Position numbers and translations under genes: made by a program
The notes under the pieces: model-generated
The model's input: the letters and a program-made list of their open reading frames with translations, nothing else
Told to the model about the DNA's origin: nothing
Database searches by the model: none
Source of the DNA: Microbacterium kyungheense
GTDB lineage: Bacteria > Actinomycetota > Actinomycetes > Actinomycetales > Microbacteriaceae
DNA length: 64,000 nucleotides
Reading direction: 5' to 3'
Assembly (NCBI RefSeq): GCF_006783905.1
Contig: NZ_VFPE01000005.1
Span: 124,001-188,000 of the forward strand
Shown here: piece after piece, positions 55,711 through 64,000 of the stretch
How positions within the stretch are numbered: position 1 is the stretch's first letter
How the letters are laid out: each line of letters begins with the position of its first letter

Positions 55711-57204
55711 TCAGGCGTGGGATCCGTCGCCCCACAGCGCGCCTCGGCGCAGGCGGTCCGCTTCGGCGTGCGCGTCGGCGACGACCTGTGCGAGCCCGCT
55801 TCCGGCCACCCATGCGCCGACGACGGCAAGGCCCCGCGTCCTGGCGACGGCCGACCGCGCAGCGGCGGCGCGCTCCTGCTGACCGCGCGCCGAGGTCGGC
55901 GGAACCAGCGTGAAGCGGTCGCGGTGTGCCGCCACGATGCGCTCGACGGGAACCCCGAGAAGAGTGGATGCCTCCCGCGCAGCCAGCACGTAGGCCTCCG
56001 TGTCGGGCAGCCCCGCAGTGGCGGGCGCACCGGAGGGTCCTCCGAACGCGACGCGCAGCACGTGGCGGCCGGGTCCGGCGTCGCGGGCGAGCCACTCCCA
56101 CCGGGCCGTCTCGTGCACGAGGCCCGTGGCCGCTCCCGACCCGGGCACGGCGTGGACGTGCGCCCCGCGCGGAGCCGCATCGAGCGCCGGGGCGTCGACG
56201 ACGAGTGTGACGACCTCGCGGGCGATCCCTGCCGGAGGGACGGCGGCGAACGCCTCGTCGTGGATGGCCGGGCCGAGGAGGGTGCGCGCGCCGGCCTCGT
56301 CGGTCGCCACGATCACCGCATCGGCGGTGAGCTCTGCGGCGACCGGGCCGGAGTCCTCGGCGCTCCGGTCCTGCGCGACACCGGTGAGGACCACGGTCCA
56401 CCGCTCCCCGTCACGGACGAGCCCCGTCGCCGTCGTGCCCGTGCGAACGACCGCCCCACGGTCGGCGAGACGGGCGTGCAGCGCGGCGACGAGCTGCGGC
56501 ATCCCTCCGTCCAGACCCTCGATCGACGAGCCGGGAGCGTCGGCGAGCAGGTCGGCGACCGCGCCGCCGAGGGAGCCCGTGCGCGTGAGGGCGGGGTTGA
56601 GGCCGGGGGCGGCGACCTCGACGTCGACGTCGTCGGGATCGAGGCCGAACCGGTCGATGCTGAGCGGCGCGACGAGGCGGTCGCGCACCTTCTCCCCCAT
56701 GCGGCTCGTCACGAGGCGGCCCAGGCTGTGCTCGGAGCCGATCGTGAGCGGCGGGCGCAGGCGGTCGAGGTAGGCGCGCCAGGTCCCGCCCCAGCCGATG
56801 ATGCGGCGGACGTGCTCGTCCCACGGGTTCGCAGGGATCCCCAGCAGCGTCTCAGGCGGCAGCGGCGCCGCGGCGCCCTTGGGCAGTCCCGCGATCCAGG
56901 CGGTGTCGTCGCGCGGACGCACGACGACGGCATCCGGCAGCACGTCGTCGACGAGGCGCCGCACGGCTCCGCCGCGCGTCGACCAGCACGTCGCCCCCAC
57001 GTCCAGACGGAGTCCCGACGCCTCGGCCGTCCCGATCACGCCGCCGAGGCGGGAGGATGCCTCCACCACCGTCACCGCCATGCCGACCTTGGCGCACTCC
57101 CAGGCCGCCACCAGCCCGGCGATGCCCCCGCCGACGACGACCACACGGGTGTCACGGGCATGGGCGACGAGTTCCTGGAGCGGTTCGGCGGCGGGGTCGG
57201 TCAC
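55711..57204 (-). CDS. hemY: Protoporphyrinogen / coproporphyrinogen III oxidase (HemY-type, FAD-dependent)
   Basis: 497 residues. The FAD-binding GGGIAGLVAAWECAK near the N terminus, VVEASSRLGGVIGT, and WSTRGGAVRRLVDDVLP belong to the PPOX/CgoX family. The middle carries VAPLSIDRFGLDPDDVDV-like substrate-domain sequence, and the C terminus the flavin-contacting GAWVAGSGLAQVVADAHAEA. In actinobacteria this enzyme usually oxidises coproporphyrinogen III (coproporphyrin-dependent haem pathway). GTG 57204 with GAGGATGG is preferred; ATG 57213 is possible. A tandem-repeat array occupies the 554 bases upstream. Confidence 0.9.
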   Translation of the reverse strand: MTDPAAEPLQELVAHARDTRVVVVGGGIAGLVAAWECAKVGMAVTVVEASSRLGGVIGTAEASGLRLDVGATCWSTRGGAVRRLVDDVLPDAVVVRPRDDTAWIAGLPKGAAAPLPPETLLGIPANPWDEHVRRIIGWGGTWRAYLDRLRPPLTIGSEHSLGRLVTSRMGEKVRDRLVAPLSIDRFGLDPDDVDVEVAAPGLNPALTRTGSLGGAVADLLADAPGSSIEGLDGGMPQLVAALHARLADRGAVVRTGTTATGLVRDGERWTVVLTGVAQDRSAEDSGPVAAELTADAVIVATDEAGARTLLGPAIHDEAFAAVPPAGIAREVVTLVVDAPALDAAPRGAHVHAVPGSGAATGLVHETARWEWLARDAGPGRHVLRVAFGGPSGAPATAGLPDTEAYVLAAREASTLLGVPVERIVAAHRDRFTLVPPTSARGQQERAAAARSAVARTRGLAVVGAWVAGSGLAQVVADAHAEADRLRRGALWGDGSHA

Positions 57205-57269
57205 GACCACCATCCTCGCACCGCGGTGCTGAGCGCTCCCTCGGCTGGTGAGGGACCGCTCGCCCGTTC

Positions 57270-57724
57270 TTGGCGAGTCGCCGGAGTTCCGACGCTCAGG
57301 TTGCCGTCCGTGGCGACTCGCCAGAATCACGGCGCGCAGGCCGCCGTCATGGCGACTCGCCAGATGCGGCGCACAGGCCGCCGTTCTTGGCGACTCGCCA
57401 GATGCGGCGCACAGGCCGCCGTTATGGCGACTCGCCAGATGCGGCGCACAGGCCGCCGTTATGGCGACTCGCCAGAATCACGGCGCGCGCAGGCCGCCGT
57501 TCTTGGCGACTCGCCAGAATCACGGCGCGCAGGCCGCCGTTCTTGGCGACTCGCCAGATGCGCGGCGCGCAGGCCGCCGTCCGTGGCGACTCGCCAGATG
57601 CGCGGCGCGCAGGCCGCCGTTCCTGGCGACCCGCGAGAATCGGCGGGCCCGCTCGTCCGTGGCGGGCGCGCCAGATACACGGCGCGCAGGTCGCCGTCCG
57701 TGGCGACTCGCCAGAACCGGGCGA
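57270..57724. repeat. Tandem array of ~11.5 units of 36-42 bp
   Basis: Each unit starts TGGCGACTCGCCAGA, itself a hairpin (TGGCGA-C-TCGCCA), followed by a variable middle (ATGCGGCGCACAG or AATCACGGCGCGCAG types) and GGCCGCCGT. The edge units (57271 and from 57630 on) are degenerate and the central ones near-identical, as in an array growing from within. It fills the 57214-57758 gap between hemY and the ABC operon. Open frames through it encode only repeated peptide and are not accepted as genes. Confidence 0.9.
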
Positions 57725-57758
57725 GGGACGCCTACCGACCGATGCCGAGCGGCGGGCG

Positions 57759-58574
57759 TCAGTGGTCGGTGCGGCGCTGTTCGCGGGCCTCGGCGCGCGT
57801 GCGCGGCGTGTGCGACTCGTCGTGCTCCTCGGCGTCCGGCGCCGGAGCGTCGGTCGTGGCGGCAGCCGGGCCGGCGGCATCCCTCCCGGTGACCGAGGTC
57901 ACCGAGGTGACCCGGCCGTCGTGCAGCTCGATGACGCGGTCGGCGCGCTGCACGAGAAGCGGGTCGTGGGTCGAGACGATCGCGGCGAGGCCCTGGGAGT
58001 GGACGAGGTCGCCGATGAGGTCCATGACCGTCGCGGCGGTGCGCGAGTCGAGCTGGCCCGTCGGCTCGTCGGCGATCAGCACGTGCGGGCGCACCGCGAT
58101 CGCCCGGGCGATGCCGACGCGCTGCTGCTGGCCGCCCGACAGCTCGGTCGGGCGCTGCGCCGCGTGGTCGGCGAGGCCGACGAGCTTGAGCGCCTCGGCC
58201 ACCCGGGCATCGCGCTCGGCGGGCGGGGTCTTGGCGATGCGCAGCGGCAGCTCGACGTTCTCGGCCGCCGACAGGATCGGGATGAGGCCGAAGGACTGGA
58301 ACACGAACCCCAGCCGCTCGCGGCGAAGCGCCGCGAGGGCGTCCTCATCGAGCGCGGTGGCCTCGACGTCACCGATCCACACGGTGCCGGAGGTCGGGGC
58401 GTCGAGGCCGCCCAGCAGGTTCAGCAGCGTCGTCTTGCCGGCCCCCGACGCGCCGCGCACCACGACGAGCTCGCCGGCGGCGACCTCGATGTCGATGTCG
58501 ACGCACGCGTGGACGTCGCCCGCGGCCGACGAGAACGTGCGGCTGAGCTTCTCGCCGCGCAGCGCGAGGGTCAT
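57759..58574 (-). CDS. ABC transporter ATP-binding protein (LolD/MacB type)
   Basis: 271 residues. Walker A GASGAGKTT (about 42), Q-loop VFQSFGLIP, signature LSGGQQQRVGIARA, Walker B VLIADEPTGQLD and H-loop STHDPLL are the MacB/LolD pattern, which partners with FtsX-type permeases. The C-terminal 45 residues are acidic and His/Arg-rich. Its start overlaps the stop of the other ATPase (ATGA). The operon (two permeases, two ATPases) suggests a mechanotransmission exporter or lipoprotein/peptide-handling complex; cargo unknown. Confidence 0.93.
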   Translation of the reverse strand: MTLALRGEKLSRTFSSAAGDVHACVDIDIEVAAGELVVVRGASGAGKTTLLNLLGGLDAPTSGTVWIGDVEATALDEDALAALRRERLGFVFQSFGLIPILSAAENVELPLRIAKTPPAERDARVAEALKLVGLADHAAQRPTELSGGQQQRVGIARAIAVRPHVLIADEPTGQLDSRTAATVMDLIGDLVHSQGLAAIVSTHDPLLVQRADRVIELHDGRVTSVTSVTGRDAAGPAAATTDAPAPDAEEHDESHTPRTRAEAREQRRTDH

Positions 58575-59650
58575 GACGGGTCCTCCGGGTCGGATTCGGG
58601 AGTGGATGCCGCGGCCCCGGCCCGGCCGTCGGGCAGAGGCGTTCCGTCTCCGCGGTCCGAGTCGGTCGCTGCGCTCCCCCGCTCGCCGACCGGATGATCG
58701 GCCGGCGTCTGCTGCCCCGGCCACACGCCGACGTGGTCGGGCTCCAGTGCCAGCCGCACGCGTTCGCGCAGGTCGAGGGCGGTGACGAATTCGTCGGGCA
58801 GCTGTAGCCGGCCGACGCGGTCGAGCACGGCGTACTCCTCGGCGACGTGCTGCTCGGCGCCGTGCTCGTCCACGCGCGTCGAGCGCAGCACCTCGGTCGA
58901 GGTGCGGCCGTCGCGGATCTGCACGGTGCGCGCGACGTGCTCCGACACCGCGGGATCGTGCGTCACGATGAGCGTCGTGACGCCGAGCTCGCGGTTGACC
59001 GATCGCATCGCCTCGAGCACGTGGACACTCGCGGTGTCGTCGAGCTCGCCGGTGGGCTCGTCGGCCAGCAGCACGCGCGGCTCGTTGGCGATGCCGACGG
59101 CGATCGCGACCCGCTGCTGCTCTCCGCCCGACATCTCGCCCGGGCGGCGTTCGGCGCAGTGCGACACCTCGAGCAGGTCGAGCAGCTCCGCGACGCGCGC
59201 CTGGCGTGCGGCGGCACCCCGCACCCGGCCGGGGATCGCGAGGGCGGCGGCGACGTTCTCGCTCGCTGACAGGTAGGGCAGGAGGTTGCGCGAGGTCTGC
59301 TGCCACACGAAGCCGACGCTGTGGCGGCGGAAGACGACGCGCTCCTTCTCGGTCATCGTGAGCAGGTCGTGCCCCGCGACCCACGCGACGCCCGCCGTCG
59401 GCTGATCGAGGCTCGACAGGATCGACAGCAGCGTGGACTTGCCAGACCCCGAGGCGCCGACCACCGCGACGAGCTCGCCGGGGTCGACGCGGAGGTTGAG
59501 GCCCTGGAGCGCCTGCACCTCGACGCCCGGGCCGCTGCCCGAGGCGACCTTGAAGATGCGCACGAGGTCGACGCACAGGATGTCGGCGTCGGGAGCCCCC
59601 ACCCGCGGCGGGGCCGCTGTGGGAGCCTGTCGGGCCTGTCGAACCGCCAT
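58571..59650 (-). CDS. ABC transporter ATP-binding protein with extended C terminus
   Basis: 359 residues. Walker A GASGSGKST (about 58), QQTSRNLLPYLSASENV, signature MSGGEQQRVAIAVG, Walker B VLLADEPTGELD, H-loop VTHDPAV. An about 115-residue extension follows. Its first part (STEVLRSTRV, LPDEFVTALDLRERVRLALE) recalls the regulatory tail seen in some actinobacterial FtsX-partner ATPases, and its end is low complexity. The palindromic coding repeat (copy 3, 58635-58691) lies in that end. It starts 4 bp after the permease stop. Confidence 0.92.
   Translation of the reverse strand: MAVRQARQAPTAAPPRVGAPDADILCVDLVRIFKVASGSGPGVEVQALQGLNLRVDPGELVAVVGASGSGKSTLLSILSSLDQPTAGVAWVAGHDLLTMTEKERVVFRRHSVGFVWQQTSRNLLPYLSASENVAAALAIPGRVRGAAARQARVAELLDLLEVSHCAERRPGEMSGGEQQRVAIAVGIANEPRVLLADEPTGELDDTASVHVLEAMRSVNRELGVTTLIVTHDPAVSEHVARTVQIRDGRTSTEVLRSTRVDEHGAEQHVAEEYAVLDRVGRLQLPDEFVTALDLRERVRLALEPDHVGVWPGQQTPADHPVGERGSAATDSDRGDGTPLPDGRAGAAASTPESDPEDPS
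58635..58691 (-). repeat. Palindromic element inside a coding sequence, copy 3 (diverged)
   Basis: On the minus strand, GGCGAGCGGGGG is followed by GCGACCGACTCG and GGAGACGGAACGCC. The middle block is identical to copy 2 (GCGACCGACTCG), and the last resembles GCGAGACGAAACGCC. It encodes the GERGSAATDSDRGDGTP part of the C-terminal tail of the ABC ATPase. It is more diverged than copies 1 and 2. Confidence 0.6.
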
Positions 59651-59654
59651 GGTC

Positions 59655-62405
59655 CTATCCTTCCTCCACGGTGCGCAGCGCGCCCGCGGCGCGGATCCGC
59701 CGCGACACGAACAGGGCGACCGCGGTGAGCAGCACGGCGAGGGCGAGGAACCCGCCGAGGGTGATGAGCAGGATGCCGGGATCGACCTGGTACGCGGGTG
59801 CGACCGACGACCCGGTGAACGGGCGCAGGTCGACCGCGGCGAGCACCACGAGCGGCACGAGCAGGCCGAAGAGCGTGCCGGCGACGACGGCGGCGATCGC
59901 GGGCGGGCCGACCTCCCACAGCGCCAGCGACGTCGCCGCGCGGCGCGGGGCGCCCAGGGTGCGCAGCAGTGCGAGGACGCGGGCACGCGGACCCGCGGCC
60001 AGCGCCAGCGTCATGACGATCGCGAGGGCGCTCAGCAGCGCCGCGATGGCCGTCGCGGCCAGCAGTGCCCAGCGCACACCCTGGACGGCGGGGCCGGACT
60101 CGATGCCCGCGGCGATCTCGTCCGCCGTCGCCAGACGCACGCTCTGCCCGAGGATCCCGCGGAGCTCGTCCTCGACGGCGCCCGGGCTCACGCCCACGTC
60201 CAGGCGGACCAGCACGGTGCGGTCGCTGGGGTCGCGCCCGAGCACGTCCTGCGCATAGGACGAGTCGATGGCCGCCCAGTTCTCGCGGACGCCGATCGGG
60301 ACGGGTCCGCGACTGACACCCACGACCTCGGCGTCCACACCGCCCAGGTCGATCTGCTCGGTGTCGCCGATCTGGTCGGCGGTGGCGCCGGCTACGAGGA
60401 TGGGCATCTTTCCGCCGGACGGTTCCAGTGACACCCCGGCGGGCAGCATCCCGGGTGCGTCGCCCTGCACGTCGCGCAGGTCGGCGGCGTCGACGACGAA
60501 CACCGACGTCGAGCGCTTGACGCCGTCGATGTCGATCGTGGCCGGATCGGCGCCCGAGATGCCGGTCGCGGCGGCGACGCCGTCGACCTCAGCGACGCGG
60601 TCGAGCTGCTCGTGCGTGAACGTGCCGCCCGTGATGCGCACGTCGGCGCCCACCTGGGCCCGCGCGGCGTCGGTGATGCCGCTCTGCAGTGCCGAGAGGA
60701 GGATTCCCGACGACACCGCCACCGAGACGCCGACGACGAGCGCGAGCACCGGCGTGAGGCCGATGGACGGCTCGCGCAGCGCACGCGCCGCGCCCAGGAA
60801 GGCGTCGGCGCCGGCGGAGGCCCGCGCCCGCCCGAGCAGCACGCGCAGCGGCAGCGGGTAGATCCGCAGCGTCAGGAGGCATGCCACCAGCGCGAGCAGC
60901 AGCGGCGTCGCCGCGATCAGCAGGTCGACGCCGTCGCTGTACCCGCGGATGAACAGCAGCACGAGGGCGACGACGGCGAGCCCGGCGATCACTCCCTCGA
61001 CGATGAGCCGCAGGCGCGATCCGCGGGTGCCGAGGTCGGCGCGGGTCTGGCGCTCGGCGGCCGAGGGTGCGAGGACGACCAGGATCACGATCGGGGCGAG
61101 GGCGAGCAGCAGCGCCGGCACGAACCCCGCCGCCGTCAGCGAGGCGCCGAAGACGAGCGCGCCCACCAGGGCGGCGATCACCGCACCCAGCACCGCGGGC
61201 ACGGCGCCCGCGATCGCACCCTCGACGGCGAGCAGCCCGCGCAGCTGGCCCGCGGAGGCGCCGCGGGCCGACAGCAGTCGCAGACTCGGCCGGCGCCCTT
61301 CGAGGATGAGCCGGCAGCCGAGCACGAGCACCGCTGCCGCCACGCCGACGGGGCCGGCCACCAGCATGGCGATGACCGCGGCGGTGGACGCCTCCTGTGC
61401 GAGGGCCAGCTCGATCTCGCCGGTGATGTCGGCGTCGAACCGCAGGCTCAGCAGGCCGGGTCCGCCGGCGGAGGTCGCGATGGTGTGCGACACCGCGGTG
61501 AGGCGGTTGAGCGCGGCGACGGTCTGCTCGGCGTCGTCGCGGCTGATCGCATCGGCGTCGGTCGGGTACCAGACGAGCGTCGAGTACAGGTTGTTCAGGT
61601 TCGAGGCCACGAGCGAGGCGGGGTGCGCGTAGACCGTGGCGGTCAGCTTGCGCGGACCGTTGCCGTCGTCGAACACCTTCGGGGTGAGCACGGACGGAAC
61701 GTGCTGCCAGTAGTCGGCATCGGGGTCGACGGGCTCGAACAGCCCCACCAGCACGACCTCGATGGGCGTGATCGGCAGGCTGATGGTGCGGACGTCCCCC
61801 AGCGACCAACCCAGGTCGGCGGCCGTGTCGGTCGAGAGCACGACTTCGATCCGGTTGTACAGCTGCACCGGCCCGGGGTCCTCGCCGGGCTCCGGCTCGA
61901 CGCGGGGGATCCGGGATGCCGCGGCCTCGGGCAGCCGTCCGTCGACGATGCGGATCTCGTCCTCGTAGTCGGGGTCGAAGGCGAGGGTGATCGCCTCGGT
62001 GCGCGGCGCCTCGCGCACCTGGTTGTCGCTGTTGGTCGTGACGGTGCGCGCCGGACCGAGGATCCCGGGCAGCGGTGCGTCCGCCCCTGCGCGGATGGAC
62101 TCGACGGCGTCCTGGAACGGACCCCACACCTCCTCGGTCGTGTACGGCCGCTCCGCCAGCGGCGTCTCGGCGCCCGGCGGCAGCTGCGGGAATCCGGCGT
62201 TCTCGGACACGACGTCACGGGCGGTCGGCGGCAGGCCGTCGAGACGGTCGCGCAACGCGGCGTCCCCCACGATCCCGAGAGCGATCGGCGCAGCCGTCGC
62301 GAGCAGCGACAGCACCAGCACGAGCGCGGCGACGATGCCCGAACCGCCCGCGCGCGAGCGCAGGTGGTGGGCGACGAGGGCGCGGGTCGTGACGCGGCGG
62401 GTCAT
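59655..62405 (-). CDS. FtsX-like ABC permease (large)
   Basis: 916 residues. An N-terminal helix (about 22-45, IVAALVLVLSLLATAAPIAL) and a large extracytoplasmic domain (about 50-330) come first. Membrane helices around AAVIAMLVAGPVGVAAAVLVL with the cytoplasmic LRLLSARGASAGQLRGLLAVE segment follow, then a second extracytoplasmic domain, and three C-terminal helices with VLALLRTLGAPRRAATSLALWE. The paired R-x-L-G/A-x-R motifs are hallmarks of FtsX/MacB permeases. The ATG at 62405 overlaps the upstream permease stop (ATGA). Confidence 0.92.
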   Translation of the reverse strand: MTRRVTTRALVAHHLRSRAGGSGIVAALVLVLSLLATAAPIALGIVGDAALRDRLDGLPPTARDVVSENAGFPQLPPGAETPLAERPYTTEEVWGPFQDAVESIRAGADAPLPGILGPARTVTTNSDNQVREAPRTEAITLAFDPDYEDEIRIVDGRLPEAAASRIPRVEPEPGEDPGPVQLYNRIEVVLSTDTAADLGWSLGDVRTISLPITPIEVVLVGLFEPVDPDADYWQHVPSVLTPKVFDDGNGPRKLTATVYAHPASLVASNLNNLYSTLVWYPTDADAISRDDAEQTVAALNRLTAVSHTIATSAGGPGLLSLRFDADITGEIELALAQEASTAAVIAMLVAGPVGVAAAVLVLGCRLILEGRRPSLRLLSARGASAGQLRGLLAVEGAIAGAVPAVLGAVIAALVGALVFGASLTAAGFVPALLLALAPIVILVVLAPSAAERQTRADLGTRGSRLRLIVEGVIAGLAVVALVLLFIRGYSDGVDLLIAATPLLLALVACLLTLRIYPLPLRVLLGRARASAGADAFLGAARALREPSIGLTPVLALVVGVSVAVSSGILLSALQSGITDAARAQVGADVRITGGTFTHEQLDRVAEVDGVAAATGISGADPATIDIDGVKRSTSVFVVDAADLRDVQGDAPGMLPAGVSLEPSGGKMPILVAGATADQIGDTEQIDLGGVDAEVVGVSRGPVPIGVRENWAAIDSSYAQDVLGRDPSDRTVLVRLDVGVSPGAVEDELRGILGQSVRLATADEIAAGIESGPAVQGVRWALLAATAIAALLSALAIVMTLALAAGPRARVLALLRTLGAPRRAATSLALWEVGPPAIAAVVAGTLFGLLVPLVVLAAVDLRPFTGSSVAPAYQVDPGILLITLGGFLALAVLLTAVALFVSRRIRAAGALRTVEEG

Positions 62406-64000
62406 CGGGCGTCCTCCCCCACGGTCGCGGTGCGCGCGGCCCGGCGCACCGCGGCGGCCGCCGCGGCGACGATCGCGGCGAGTCCGATGACGAGGCCGGC
62501 CACGGCGATGCCCAGCGGCATCCACGAGATCTCGACGCCGCCGGCGATCGACAGGATGCCGGGGGTCACGGCCCGCACGAGCGACGGAACGATCAGCACC
62601 GAGACGAGCACGCCGGCCGCGGCGCCGAGCACGACCGCCGCGCCGAACACGCCGCCGAGTTCGGCCGCGCGCATGCGCGCCTGACGTCGGGCGGTGACAC
62701 CGGCGGCGCGCAGCACGCCGAGCTCCCGGCGCCGGGCGATGGCCAGGGTCTGCACGATGGCGAGCGCCGCGACCAGCGAGAGGACGGACGAGCCGATGGT
62801 CGCGATCCACCAGCCGGGCACGAGGGCGCCGACGACGTCCGCCGCGACGCCGGGGGCCGAGGTGGCGACGGGCCGGTCGCCGAGGGCGGCGCTGAACGCG
62901 TCTTCGGCGTCGGTGTCGCCGGCGGCCCACACGGCGTCGGGCGGCACGATGGAGGTGCCGCGCTGCAGCTGCGAGACGAGGAGGGTCTCCATGGGCGCGA
63001 AGAGCGCGAAGGCGGACGAGGTTCCCGGCACCGCGTCGACGAGCGACGCGACGACGGCGACGCCGCGACGGCCCACGCCGGAATAGCGGAACTCCAGCTC
63101 GTCGCCCACTCCGATGCCGAGGCTGTCGGCGAGGGCGGGGGTGACGGCGGCGGCCACCGGCAGCTCCTCACCGTCGGCGCCGCTCCCGTCGTCGGCGCCG
63201 CTCCCGCCGTCGGCGAGCCACAGCACCGCCTCACGTGTGCCGTTCGTGAGCGACGCGCTGCCCTCGAGATCGAGGTCGGCGCCGCCCACCGCCTCCGCGG
63301 CGGTGAGCGCCACCGACACCTGCGGCGGTGCCGGGCTCGGCGGCGTGCCGAGCAGCACGGCGAGAACGCGCCACGGCGCGGTACCGGCCGGAAGGTCGCC
63401 CTGCGCGGTGTACGAGACGCGGCCCTGCCCCTCGGGCGCGGGGTCCCCCGCCAGACCGACGACGGCGGGTGTTCCGGTCGCGTCGAGCACGACCGCCGAC
63501 AGCAGCACCGGCACCGCGTACGCCCCGTCGATGCCCGCGACGTCGACCGTCACGCGGAGGGCGGTGGCGGCATCCCCCAGGTCCACCGGCGCGGCGGCGA
63601 CGGCGCCGTCGGCGGTCGCGTCGAGCGCGTCGAGCGCGTCGAGGTCGATGAGGCCGCCGGCGGTGGTCACGACCGTGTCGAGGGATGCGGCGGGCACCGC
63701 GACGAGCTGCGCCTCGAGCTCGCCGACCTCCACGTCGGCGGTGAGGGCGCCGGCGGCAGCGTCGACGCCGCGCACGGCGGCCGCGTCGGCGACGTCGGCC
63801 GGCGTGGCGGCCCGCGGCGTCGTGTCGACGCGCAGGTCGGCGCCTGCGCGCACCGCGGCGGAGTCCGAGGTCATGGCCGTCCAGGTCGCGCCGTACGCGG
63901 CGGTGAACACCGCCTGCGCGACGGTCAGCGCCACGAGCAGCACGGCGACCGCGAAGATCGGGATGCGGCGCGCGACCTGACGGGCCGGGTAGCCGGGCTC
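62402..64000 (-). CDS. FtsX-like ABC permease, C-terminal part (gene continues beyond window)
   Basis: The frame is open to the window end (about 532 residues seen), so the true start lies outside; the GTG at 63943 is not taken as the start because coding sequence continues through it (ARRIPIFAVAVLLVALT spans it). It contains an extracytoplasmic domain (about the first 330 visible residues) and three C-terminal helices (IGSSVLSLVAALAIVQTLA, FGAAVVLGAAAGVLVSVLI, LGIAVAGLVIGLAAIVAAA). Between them is the loop RRRELGVLRAAGVTARRQARM, a typical FtsX coupling segment. Partner of the 59655-62405 permease. Confidence 0.9.
   Translation of the reverse strand, partial: EPGYPARQVARRIPIFAVAVLLVALTVAQAVFTAAYGATWTAMTSDSAAVRAGADLRVDTTPRAATPADVADAAAVRGVDAAAGALTADVEVGELEAQLVAVPAASLDTVVTTAGGLIDLDALDALDATADGAVAAAPVDLGDAATALRVTVDVAGIDGAYAVPVLLSAVVLDATGTPAVVGLAGDPAPEGQGRVSYTAQGDLPAGTAPWRVLAVLLGTPPSPAPPQVSVALTAAEAVGGADLDLEGSASLTNGTREAVLWLADGGSGADDGSGADGEELPVAAAVTPALADSLGIGVGDELEFRYSGVGRRGVAVVASLVDAVPGTSSAFALFAPMETLLVSQLQRGTSIVPPDAVWAAGDTDAEDAFSAALGDRPVATSAPGVAADVVGALVPGWWIATIGSSVLSLVAALAIVQTLAIARRRELGVLRAAGVTARRQARMRAAELGGVFGAAVVLGAAAGVLVSVLIVPSLVRAVTPGILSIAGGVEISWMPLGIAVAGLVIGLAAIVAAAAAAVRRAARTATVGEDAR

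Noticed and set aside
57270..57724. CRISPR array
   Set aside because: Units are near-identical over their whole length, so there are no unique spacers; the hairpin TGGCGACTCGCCA is not followed by diverse sequence, and no cas gene is nearby.
57270..58697. Coding frame reading through the tandem array with repeated GDSPDAR-like peptides
   Set aside because: It is purely the translation of the repeat and runs antisense into a well-supported ABC ATPase gene.
1..64000. tRNA or rRNA genes
   Set aside because: No cloverleaf with a T-loop GTTCGAATC-type core in proper context and no rRNA sequence was seen; the GTTCG strings encountered lie in genes or palindromes.

Overview
The window is a chromosomal segment of a very GC-rich actinobacterium. 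Strong third-position G/C bias, GTG starts, apparent leaderless genes, an F420 gene set and the general protein style point to Microbacteriaceae, probably Microbacterium or a close relative. This is inferred from composition and gene content; no rRNA or tRNA gene is present. There is no prophage, integrase, IS element or CRISPR array.

Layout. 1-7600 (minus strand): an aldo/keto reductase cut by the window edge, a heterodimeric ABC exporter behind a 16-bp palindromic operator, a DUF4407 membrane protein and rlmN. 7805-19156 (plus): a three-gene unit consisting of a tandem class III nucleotide cyclase fused to a STAND-like ATPase and TPR-like tail, a 2335-residue exported protein with a candidate clan-CD cysteine-protease core and a PVYRL repeat, and a Pycsar-effector-like (DUF5706) membrane protein. 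19185-25406: LysE exporter, HAD phosphatase, VOC protein, fatty-acid-type SDR/crotonase genes, DUF488, an APH(3')-like kinase and an SRPBCC protein. 25495-28541 (minus): a YkoEDC-type ECF importer under a TPP riboswitch. 28590-30467: a D-Ala-D-Ala carboxypeptidase. 30514-36291: a complete-looking non-phosphorylating L-fucose pathway (dehydrogenase, lactonase, dehydratase, second dehydrogenase, hydrolase) with a GntR/FadR regulator and two copies of its likely operator.

36421-43879 holds a DnaJ-NERD fusion, an LssY_C protein, a 3-hydroxyisobutyryl-CoA hydrolase and an ABC-2 transporter whose ATPase has a 400-residue acidic tail. 43983-49640 is a tightly coupled F420 operon: fbiC, a Baeyer-Villiger-type monooxygenase, F420-dependent glucose-6-phosphate dehydrogenase and cofC. 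cofD lies further on (52547-53530) with a TauE-type exporter and next to hemD. The CofH half of FbiC has lost its radical-SAM cysteines. 54566-57204 holds three small envelope genes and a protoporphyrinogen/coproporphyrinogen oxidase. 57759-64000 is a two-ATPase, two-FtsX-permease operon running off the window.

Several unusual repeats occur. There are five related ~70-bp two-tier hairpins whose arms differ in sequence but stay complementary. A palindromic element sits in frame inside three coding sequences. Two large intergenic tandem arrays are present, one built as an inverted pair. GTGGATGCC/GGCATCCAC hairpins recur. The most promising candidate for an undescribed system is the cyclase - exported protease - Pycsar-type effector operon at 7805-19156.
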